Positions 55,938 to 64,000 of a stretch of 64,000 nucleotides of DNA are shown here, piece by piece (the stretch's first letter is position 1; every line of letters starts with the position of its first letter). A program made the translations under genes and the position numbers. The DNA comes from Cryptomeria japonica (taxonomy: Eukaryota > Streptophyta > Pinopsida > Cupressales > Cupressaceae): contig NC_081408.1 in the NCBI RefSeq assembly GCF_030272615.1, forward strand, positions 59,666,114-59,730,113, given 5' to 3'. Below the pieces are notes generated by a model. The model did not search any database. It was not told the DNA's origin and worked only from the letters and a program-made list of their open reading frames with translations.

Positions 55938-56341
55938 CATCCCTAAAAAATAGGAAAAACTTTCTAAAAATAGACATATCGGGGATCGGGCTAAAAATGC
56001 CAAAAACAAAACTTCCTAAAAAATAGGAAAAAGCAAAAATGCAAACTTTCTAAAAATAGAAAGTTGTCCAAATTCGTCCAAATTGATTGCGATCTTCATC
56101 CTTTGGCCTTTCTAAGCACTTTGGTGGTGTTCACACTTCGGAATCACATAACTTGCAAAAACTAACTTTCAATTGTCAGGGCCTGGAATGCTCTGAACTG
56201 GACAAGGCTTGGTGAAACTACAGCAAAAGGTCACAGGACACTAACAAAATCCTAGAAAGCAGGAAAATTAGAGGGTCCCCATTTGCAATGGGCCGATGTG
56301 TGAAACAGGTCACAACTGGGACTTCGGCGTAGCCTTCAGCA

Positions 56342-56660
56342 CATTAACCCAATAGCCGATATCGACTTGATTGCCAAATGTGACTTATCGGGTATCGACT
56401 TAACTTCAGATCGGAACCCCCGGTAGCCGATGTCAACCCAGATCGCCTAAGACAGCTCCATTGGGTATCCGAATAGCTTTCGATAGGAACACCCGATAGC
56501 CGATGACAACCCTGATCGCCTAAGATAGGTCCATCGGGTCATCGACACAATTCTAATGCAGTCTTCCCGATAGCCGAAGTTATCCTGATGATCGAAGTCG
56601 ACTTCATCGGGTCATTAGGATAACGTCAAACCTACTTCTCCGACCTGCGATGGAAGAGGA
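56342..56660 (+). repeat. Palindromic repeat cluster (CCCGATAGCCGAT ... ATCGGGT)
   Basis: Four to five degenerate units of about 90-100 bp, each with CCGATAGCCGA, a GATCGCCTAAGA block and ATCGGGTAT-type ends that can pair with CCCGAT. GC content is higher than in the surroundings. Together with 48915-49806 it forms the pre-insertion site of the 6.5-kb element, so it may belong to an older LTR. Confidence 0.65.
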
Positions 56661-57439
56661 TACATCGGCAAGAGTCATGCTGATAGAGCTCACAGATTTC
56701 CTTCACACTATTTCATCGGCAAGAGTTAACCCGATCAGTATGAACAATGGTCAAGTGAATTAGAGGCACATTTCCAACAAACTTTTGTATATAGTCTTGT
56801 GCTTTCACACACTTAGGTATATTGGAAGGCCCCATAGGTATTTTGAAATCTAGCCTTGATAAGCTATAAGTTGTTTGTAATCTATGGTGCATCTATAAGT
56901 GTTTAGCCTTGGGAAGTTACTTGCAACATACTTGAGTTGTTTGGATTGATGTATTTGTGGGCTCACAAACTATTCTATCTTCCTTCCTTGGCTTATTTGG
57001 AGTCGGGGGATACCATCACTAGCGACTATTGTTGTCAACATTGGTAGCTTGCAATTCACAATTGTATGGTGATCAATGGGACTTGTTACTTCCAATTGCA
57101 TTTTGTACAATAAGTTTTTATTTGCACTAGATTCACAGTAGGATAGTCCAACCAAAAATGTTATTTACAACAAATAACTCTCCACTAAGCAATGAATCAT
57201 ACAAATTGATTGCATTTGTAGCCCAAAAGGATCTAAAATTTCAAAAATTGCCAAGAAAATGTGAGGGTATTTTTGAAAATTGGCATTTGGCCCTTGTCCC
57301 TTTATGATAATCTCTTTGAGTTGGTTGTTTCGGCAAATAACTTCAGCACACTTTGTTTTTGGGGGCCACATTGGATCTCCCAATGGAACACCTGCTCCAA
57401 GGAAATTGATGGGATAATGACTACTAAGTTTGATTCTAG
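56661..57439 (+). other. Intron 7, unassigned
   Basis: About 780 bp, AT-rich, with no gene recognised. The open frames at 56970-57155 and 57165-57383 (minus strand) lack domains. Confidence 0.4.
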
Positions 57440-58613
57440 TCAGACACTTTGTCCCCTATTGAGTCTCTTAATTGCTTAACTTGTCATAAATCCTTCCATG
57501 ACCGCTCTAATCATATTGACTCTAGTTCTAACTGCAACCAACTGCATTGTGACCCAAACTTGATTTCCCCTATTTTGATGGTATTGACCTTGCCAGTTGG
57601 ATATATCATATCGAGCAATATTTTACTCTCCACAATACTCCTTAGCGTGACATGGTCCTTATTGCCTCAATTAACTTGGAAAATGAACCAATCTAGCATT
57701 GCAAATGGTTCAAGAGCCAATCTTTAAACTAGTTTAATTAAATTTACACGTCTTTTGGTTCATTTTTGCTAGAGTGCTTTGAAGATTTTATTGGACTTTT
57801 GATTAGATTGCAGCAACTTGGTTCTATACATGACTATTAAATTTGAGAAACTTGCCAACCAAATTGAAGGCTTGGAAAATGCTTTCTTCACCAGCTATAT
57901 TAAGGTGGCCTCATGGCAAAAATTCATGTCAAGGTCAAAATGTTCAAACCTAAGGATATGACGGCAGCCACAAGTTTGGCCTTGGCCTTGGCCAAACTTG
58001 TAAGAGCTATGTTTGCTTGATGTTGAAAGTCCACCCAAGATAGATGAATGGGAAGATGCTAAATAAGCCTAAGAAAGGATTTTCCTTTGGTTAAGGATTC
58101 ACCTATTGATGGTGCTTGTGAAATCTCTATGCATGCATTGGTTGGAATTTCAAAGGGTTTTTTAGAAATAGGATCTTATAGGTCTTATTGATTCAATAAC
58201 AATCATAATTTTATTGACCCCAAATTAGCCAAACAAGTAGGTTGTTTTATCCACCTTCGTTCTATCTTTAAAGTAATGCTTGCCAATGGTGACACCATAC
58301 CTTGCAAGGGTAAGTGTTGAATTGTTCGCATCTCCATGGGAGACTACACCATCAAATTTGACATGTTTGCCCTTCCTTTGGGAGGTTGTGACATTGTTTT
58401 GGGAATCCAATGGCTCTATAGTTTTGGTCCCATCTTGTTGGACTTTTTTGAACTTTGGATGCAATTCATTGTTAATGGCCAAAAACACACCTTGCAAGGA
58501 CTAGCACTTGGGTCTATTAGTCTTATTAGCTCTTATCGCATGGAAAGGTTACTCAAAAAGGGGTCTCATTTGATTATTGCCTCAAGTTTTTGCTATTCAA
58601 TTTATAGACTTGT
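57440..58613 (+). pseudogene. Ty3/gypsy chromovirus-like gag and protease fragment
   Basis: A decayed plus-strand fragment. The gag start is seen at about 57575-57720 (DGIDLASWIYHIEQYFTLHN, then stops). The protease and linker are seen at about 58110-58600 (ISMHALVGISKGF, HNFIDPKLAKQ, MGDYTIKFDMFALPLGGCDI, VLGIQWL). These match the Tekay/Del-type order of gag then protease. A frameshift lies in the protease active site, so the D-S-G is not intact. The body between gag and protease is largely deleted, and the fragment ends where the element at 58614 begins. It differs in family from the two Tat-like elements. Confidence 0.75.
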
Positions 58614-58964
58614 TGTGACGTATTCACACATCGCCCCATTATAAATGGGGACCCCTACTTTTTGCTTTCTAGGGTTTGCTTTCTTGGTCCTTTAGGGTTT
58701 TGTCTGTTAGCCTTTGCATGATGAGTGCTGTTAGGGGGATCGCTGGATAGTAGGCTCTGCTTGAGCTAGGTTGAGTCAGTAGATGCTCCAAGTTAGGGTT
58801 TCTTTCAAGGTCTTCCTTAGGCTTAGTTTTGTTGGTTGTGTCCCGTTTGAGTTCGAGGAAGTCAGTGAGTGGTTGATAAAATTTGGCTAAGACATGGAAG
58901 GAATGAATCAAGGATCACGACTAAGGCAAAGTCAAGTGGAAAAAGAGGTGAATTAAGCCCAAAA

Positions 58965-61900
58965 TGAGGATTTCGCTCCTGACCCTTCCAAAGGGTCCAG
59001 GGCAAATTTCTCCACAAGACACTCCACCTCGACCCAGGCTCTGAGCTAACCCTTTCCTAGGTTTGAATGAAGGAAAAAGCACTTGTTTGAATGAAAAAAA
59101 TGTGAAAATGGAGTCAGGATTTGAGCCCAAACATGATTTTCGCTCTTGACCCTTCCAAAGGGTCTAGAGCGAAATTCATGTAAAACCTTATTTTTCACCA
59201 AATTCTTGGGCTACATGTCAGCTTGAAGAGCAAATTCATGTGATCATGAAGGAAGGAGGCCTAATGAAGTTTGTCCAAGGTATGAAGAGGAAAAAATAAG
59301 TGAGAAATTAGCTCAAAAGGTGAATTTCACTCCTGACCCTTCCAAAGGGTCTAGAGCGAAATTCCAAGGGCACACCCATTCTTCACCTTGTTTGCACTAA
59401 GAGTCTTGTTCCTTAGACATGTGGTGAAGGTTTTGATATGTTCTTGCCTAAGAAGTGTTTGAAAGCATTTAAGGATGAAGATTATGACCTAAGGCATGGA
59501 TTTTGCTCTTGATCCTTCCAAAGGGTCCAAAGCGAAATCCAATTTTCCTCCATTTTGCTCCAGGATATGACCAAAATTGTAGACTTTTGAGGCATAATTG
59601 AGAAGGTTTGATGCAACTTTGCCTTTGAGAGGAGATTTTAGACCTTGGGATGATGAAAGCTAGCCTCAAAAGAGAATTTCGCTCCTGACCCTTCCAAAGG
59701 GTCCAGAGCGAAATCCTCCATTTTGCCTTTGGCCTTAAAAACCTAGTTTAACCTCGCCTGGTGCCAGTTGGGTGGTGGATTGTCTTGATTGCGAAAGGAG
59801 GAAGTTAATTTGATCAAGTTTGGAGGAGAATGAGATGAAAGAAAGTGAGAAACTAGCCAAGAGTGAGATTTTCACTCCTGACCCTTCCAAAGGGTCCATA
59901 GCGAAAATCCTTGAAGACCTCAATTTCTTCCTTGTCTAGGCCAATTTCCTAGTTTCTAAGGCATGTGTGGAGGTGTTTTAAATGTTCTAGCCTTAGGAGG
60001 TGAGTAAAGGTGGATGAGATGAAGGATTCTAGACTAAAAGATGAATTTTGCTCCTGACCCTTCCAAAGGATCCAGAGCGAAATTCTTGAAAACACTCCTT
60101 TTCCCCTCTGCCAAAGTCAAGACCAAGATGGAGATGCAAGAAGAACGACCTATGTTTGCCTCCCAAAGAAGATTAAAGTTGGAAAAATCAAGAATCAAGG
60201 TCAAAAACATGATTTTCACTCCTAACCCTTCCAAAGGGTCTAGAGCGAAAATCCTTATAGCTCTTGTTTTCTTCCTTGTTTTGGCTAGGTGTTGGCATGA
60301 TGGAGGATGAATTGGTATGTTCTTGCCTTGAGAGGGAGTTGGATGCTTTGGAAGATCAAGATTTTAGCCTAAAAGGTGAATTTCGCTCTTGACCCTTCCA
60401 AAGGGTCCAAAGCGAAATTCATTATAAACCTCATTTGCTACCTTGTTTGGGCTTCAATCCTTGTTCCTTAGGTGGAAAATGTTCTATGTTTGCCTCCAGA
60501 GAAGATTGAAGTTGGAAAAATGAGCAATCAAATCCAAATCATGATTTTCGCTCCTAACCCTTCCAAAGGGTCCAGAGCGAAAATCCACCTAGAACTCATT
60601 TCCTTCTTTGTTTGACCAAATTTTGATATCCAAGGCATGTTCGAAGGAAGAAAGGACGTGTTGTTGCCTTTGGGAATGTTTGAAAGCAATGAAAGGTAGA
60701 GATTTTGTTCGAGCAATGGAAATTCGCTCCTGACCCTTCCAAAGGGTCCAGGGCGAAATTTCACTAAACCACCTTTTTTCCCCAGTTTTATGCCAAGGCA
60801 ATTGCAGACTAAAGTGAATTGAGATGGGAGAGGTCCTTAGGAGTGACTTCAAGTTGCTAGAAATCATTGAAATTGAAGGAATTGAGCCAAATCAAGAATT
60901 TCGCTCCTGACCCTTCCAGAGGGTCTAGAGCGAAATTCCTATAATCACCTAATTTCCCTTCAAAATAAGTTAAATCCTTGGTTTTCATGGCATAGATGGA
61001 AGGGAGGTGGCTTGACCTTACCTTTGAAGGAGATTTGAAGTTGGAAGGATGAGGGAATATGCTCAAGATCAAGAAATTCGCTCCTGATCCTTCCAAAGGG
61101 TCCAGAGCGAAATTATGCAAAACCTATCTTTTCCCTCAATTTTATGTCAAGTTTAGTGTGGATCAAGATTAAAGGTGTCCTTAGGCATGTCCTTGAATTG
61201 CCAAGAGTCGTCAAATATGAAGAAATGAGCTCAAAACAAGATTTTCGCTCCTGACCCTTCCAAAGGGTCCAGAGCGAAAAAACCTAAAACCATCCTTTTC
61301 TCCAAATTTTGAGTGAAGTCAGGCCTAGACTAGGGTGAGAGAAGCCATTTGGAATGCCTTGGAAAGATTTTTGATCATTAAAAATGCAAATTTTGAGCTA
61401 AAGAGAGAATCTTGCTCCTGACCCTTCCAAAGGGTCCAAAGCGAAATTCTTAAATCTACCTATTTCCTCCTTATCTCAAGTCAGGACTTTGAGTCCTAAG
61501 GCGTGGTTGAGGTTGAAATGTTGTTACTTTGCCCTGCAAGATGAATTGAAGTGAAGGAAATGAAGAGTTGTGACCTAAAACTTGAATTTCGCTCCTGATC
61601 CTTCCAAAGGGTCCAGAGCAAAATTCCCAATTTCACCTAAATTGCTCATGATGTAGACCAAGAGATGGATTCCCAGACCTTGGTGGAGAGAAGACTAGTG
61701 TATGCTTGCCTTGGAAGGCATTTTAGAGTAGAGGCATGATAGATTTTGTCCTAAAATGTAAATTTCGCTCCTGACCCTTCCAAAGGGTCGGAGCAAAATT
61801 CTTAAAACCTCTCTTTTGCCCCAAATTTACATCAAGCTTGGTGTTGGTTGAGAATGAGGGCATCCTTGGGCAAGTATCTAAGCAAGGACGGTCACAAAGT

Positions 61901-61970
61901 GAGAAGAATTTGAGCCGGGAATGCAAAATTCGCTCTTGACCCTTCCAAAGGGTCCAAGGCAAAATTCTTA
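58965..61970 (+). repeat. Array of 18 hairpin units, about 174-bp period
   Basis: Each unit contains GAATTTCGCTCCTGACCCTT and then AAGGGTCCAGAGCGAAATTC, a 42-nt inverted repeat around CC. Centres are near 58990, 59158, 59343, 59520, 59696, 59890, 60066, 60232, 60402, 60563, 60742, 60922, 61100, 61262, 61424, 61602, 61783 and 61943 (spacing 160-194, mean 174). The 130-bp spacers are much less conserved. Outer stem variants tend to match across the arms (GAATTTCGC with GCGAAATTC; GATTTTCGC with GCGAAAATC). Confidence 0.92.
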
Positions 61971-62103
61971 TAGGGCCTGTCCCTGGGGAGAATCTTGAGC
62001 AAGCTTCATTTTAATATCTTCTTGTTGATGATTTAAGGTGGAAAATGCTATGTTGAAATGAATTTGTTATATGACCTTAATCATCTTTTGGTTTGTTTTG
62101 CAG

Positions 62104-62298
62104 ATGAAAGAAGACCAGGCTAGGGCAAGGACGACCTCCTCTAGTGCAACATCATCAAGGACGACCTCCTCCAGTCCAGCATCATCAAGGACGACCTCCT
62201 CTAGTCCAGCATCATCAGGGACGACCTCTTCTAGTCTAGCATCATCAAGGACGACCAATTCGCTAGCTACCTCCAGAACCTTCACTTTGCCACACTAA
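62104..62298 (+). CDS. Short Ser/Thr-rich frame after a splice-acceptor-like site
   Basis: ATGAAAGAAGACCAGGCTAG follows TTTGTTTTGCAG at 62103. The 64-codon frame is mostly the repeat RTTSSSPASS, four 10-residue copies encoded by the 30-bp tandem repeat. In the related minus-strand element the same position (after the repeat array and an acceptor) starts the long unknown gene, so this may be a truncated or replaced version. Whether it is translated is unknown, and it may be only a repeat by-product. Confidence 0.3.
   Translation: MKEDQARARTTSSSATSSRTTSSSPASSRTTSSSPASSGTTSSSLASSRTTNSLATSRTFTLPH
62131..62250 (+). repeat. Four exact-length 30-bp tandem repeats
   Basis: Units at 62131, 62161, 62191 and 62221, each of the form ACGACCTCCTCTAG then CAGCATCATCAAGG, with one to four differences. 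A fifth, broken unit follows. Confidence 0.92.
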
Positions 62299-62697
62299 GG
62301 AACCACAAGATGACAATGAAGGGCGTTGCCAGCATTTCAAGGAAAGGTACACCCCCCATCCATCACGTCAAAGACAGAGGAGAATCAAATAAGGTCAGTG
62401 CAAGGGTCCGTTCAAGAAGCAGATAGTTTCAGAAGAGTTAATTAAAGTTAGCTTCTCAGCATCATCAAATTGAACATCTACCAAGTTACAAGTGTCAAAC
62501 AAGGTGGCATCCTAGTCATCACTCCTCCAGTTGGATTGGTCCACCTCAACGTGTCCAGATTCAATGTACCTGACTCATCAAAGATGACACTAACTTCGAT
62601 GTACCTACCCTGGTTATCCATTGGTCGAATATTCCAGAGAAGACATGTGTCCAAATAATGCAATTATTTCATTGGCCAGAATTGAGTTTGTTGTAAT

Positions 62698-62787
62698 AAA
62701 CCCTAATTAGGGTTTTCATTGTAAAATATTGGCCATTGATCGCAAATTGATCTGAGCTATTGAATTGTATTGAGAGTATTATAAAAT
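62698..62787 (+). promoter_or_regulatory. Head-to-head telo-box palindrome and TATA
   Basis: AAACCCTAATTAGGGTTT (62698-62715) is a perfect 18-bp palindrome of two facing telo-boxes. TATAAAA lies 65 bp further on. The related element on the minus strand keeps the order and spacing, which suggests an LTR promoter. Confidence 0.55.
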
Positions 62788-63412
62788 GCTCAAGCTCTTC
62801 ATTTTGTAGAGGTTACTAGTTGGTTGATAGAGGTTAGAATAGCTAATGATCGATAGTGAATATAATAGAAATTAGAGTAAAGTAGGAAGAGAAGGCAAGA
62901 AATTGTTGCCTTGATTGCAAATGAACCCCCTGTTCATTGAAGATATGGTGGAATGTGTCGTTTCTTTACAATACACATGGTCTCTTGTTGAACCTTCATT
63001 GTAGATGGTAAATGATTATATTGAATGAAGAAAATTGTTGAATGCCCCTGTGTGGAATCCGTCTAGTTCATACCATTAGCCTCTTACTGATTGTAAGTGC
63101 GCCCTGCGTGGTCAACTGGCATAAAATGAGCTTAATCTTAAGTCGTTACACGTCTATTGTTCATGCATTATCTTGAATGGTGATCAATGTCTGATGGTGT
63201 ACGATTTGAACGTATTGGAAGCATCCCTTAGAAGATCGCATTGAGTTGATGTCGGATTGTTCAAGCTTGATGGTGAGACCCAGCCTAGTAGGACTCCACC
63301 TAGTCATTCATCCATCTTCTTGCATTCTAGGTAGTAGAGTAGACTTCCTGAACCCTGGCTCTTTAACAATTTGTTTGTCTTCCAGTTAGTAAATAGGACT
63401 TGTGATTCCAAC

Positions 63413-64000
63413 AAATCAGACGTTTAGGTCATCGAGTGTAAGTTCCCTTGTGATTCCAGCAAAATCACATCGTATCTCAAAGAGCTTATCCACACGTAGA
63501 GAACCTACATATCAAAACCTTGGAGTTACTCCGATTGATCCTTCGGCGATATCTTCAGCAGTCGGGAAACTTTGTTCAAGAGAGGATAAGATACCTTGGT
63601 ATTTTATTCTGTGTTCGCATTTGTACAAAAAACACATCATAGAAGTATGTGAGGAACAAAAAGAGAGATGAAAGCTATACAAGAGAACTCTCATAGAAGT
63701 ATGTGAGGAACAAAACCCCATGTGAGGAAAAAGTCCCCCCCATATGAGAGAAGAAGAGAAGTCAAACTGTGATCCTCCCTCAATGAAGAATCTGCACCAA
63801 TGATAGAAGCTCGATGTATGAAGAAACTGCTCCACGAACGTCGAACAACATTCCTCCCCTTAGGAAGAAACAAAACCAAAGGTGTATCCATGATGTCTCC
63901 CCAATCATGAAGGGAAGATGTATGAAGAAAACTCATGATGAAAGGAATCTGAAAACTGCTCAAGTGTCCCCATGTTGATGCTGAAAGATACCCCTTCCAA
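63413..64000 (+). other. Right end of window, possible internal start of the last element
   Basis: GTGATTCCA(A/G)CAAA occurs twice (about 63401 and 63450) and ATAGAAGTATGTGAGGAACA twice (63639 and 63694). No gene is recognised; open frames on the minus strand follow these duplicated segments. Confidence 0.35.

Larger units (their letters stand above)
49807..56314 (-). mobile_element. 6.5-kb LTR-like element with internal gene (solo giant LTR or non-autonomous element)
   Basis: Read on the minus strand it starts TGTGACC at 56314 and ends GAGAACA at 49807. ACTGGG flanks both sides (49801-49806 and 56315-56320). The start matches the plus-strand element at 58614 (TGTGAC, CACACATCG, CCCATT, AATGGGGACC, TTTCTAGG). 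Within it are a 117-bp tandem repeat, a 42-bp minisatellite, an acceptor-preceded long gene (53563-50350), a near-palindromic AAACCCT/AGGGTTT motif at 50271-50288, a TATA motif near 50202-50208 and 400 bp to the end. No pol genes and no second LTR were seen, so a solo giant LTR carrying a gene upstream of its promoter fits best. Confidence 0.68.
58614..63412 (+). mobile_element. LTR-like element with an 18-unit hairpin array (right boundary uncertain)
   Basis: It starts TGTGACG inside the chromovirus fragment and matches the start of the minus-strand element ending at 56314. Order: start block, hairpin array (58965-61970), acceptor-like TTTTGCAG at 62103, short repeat-coding frame, perfect palindrome AAACCCTAATTAGGGTTT (62698-62715), TATAAAA (62781-62787) and about 600 bp more. 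A possible LTR end is CCAACA at 63412, but no target duplication was found, so the end could be elsewhere or past 64000. Confidence 0.55.

Noticed and set aside
63512-63963. Minus-strand frames near the right edge
   Set aside because: They follow a duplicated 20-bp segment, overlap each other and lack any domain.
48915-64000. FEN1 exon 8 and later exons
   Set aside because: I searched by eye for codons of VTKQHN and the following block after exon 7 and found none in the window.

Overview
The window is nuclear DNA of a seed plant with a very large genome. A conifer or other gymnosperm is the best inference: the one host gene is spread over more than 26 kb by long repeat-filled introns, and most of the rest is nested retrotransposons. 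The species cannot be read from the sequence. No CRISPR array, rRNA or tRNA gene was recognised.

Positions 1-36660 are a three-level nest. The outermost layer is a decayed LINE on the minus strand. Its 3' part (endonuclease end and reverse transcriptase) lies at 1-2853 and its 5' part (ORF1 and endonuclease start) at 34419-36660. It is split by a Ty3/gypsy LTR element at 2854-34413 with 731/708-bp LTRs and target duplication CCGCC/CCACC. That element is split within its gag gene by a second, related Ty3/gypsy element at 7894-26754 with 1383-bp LTRs, one visible LTR mismatch and an exact CTATG duplication. The inner element is of Tat type: gag, protease, a G-patch-like segment, reverse transcriptase, RNase H, a second archaeal-type RNase H, and integrase. 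The outer element has lost reverse transcriptase, RNase H and the integrase core. It keeps gag, protease, the integrase tail, an antisense gene and its cis sequences. Both elements carry an antisense plant-mobile-domain (PMD) gene downstream of pol. Both also carry arrays of a short motif with about 20-nt spacing at the 5' end of the internal region, and arrays of its reverse complement near the 3' end. The motif differs between the two elements (AGCGCT-TTTG type inside, GCGT-CTGTG type outside), but the arrangement is the same. This paired-array arrangement is the most unusual feature of the window.

Positions 36660-48914 hold the host gene. A minus-strand SINE-like insertion (37254-37411) lies upstream of a promoter with TATA, E2F and telo-box motifs. 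Seven exons of flap endonuclease 1 (FEN1, 133 codons, plus strand) follow between 37893 and 48914. Intron 2 is about 10 kb and contains a solo LTR of the outer-element family and TG-rich minisatellites. Exon 8 was not found, so intron 7 runs off the right edge (more than 15 kb).

Positions 48915-64000 lie inside intron 7. They contain a 6.5-kb minus-strand element with TG...CA ends and ACTGGG duplications (49807-56314). It carries minisatellites and a long broken gene of unknown function. Next come a palindromic repeat cluster (56342-56660) and a chromovirus-like gag/protease fragment (about 57440-58613). Last is a plus-strand relative of the 6.5-kb element (58614 onward), with an array of 18 hairpin-forming units spaced about 174 bp apart.
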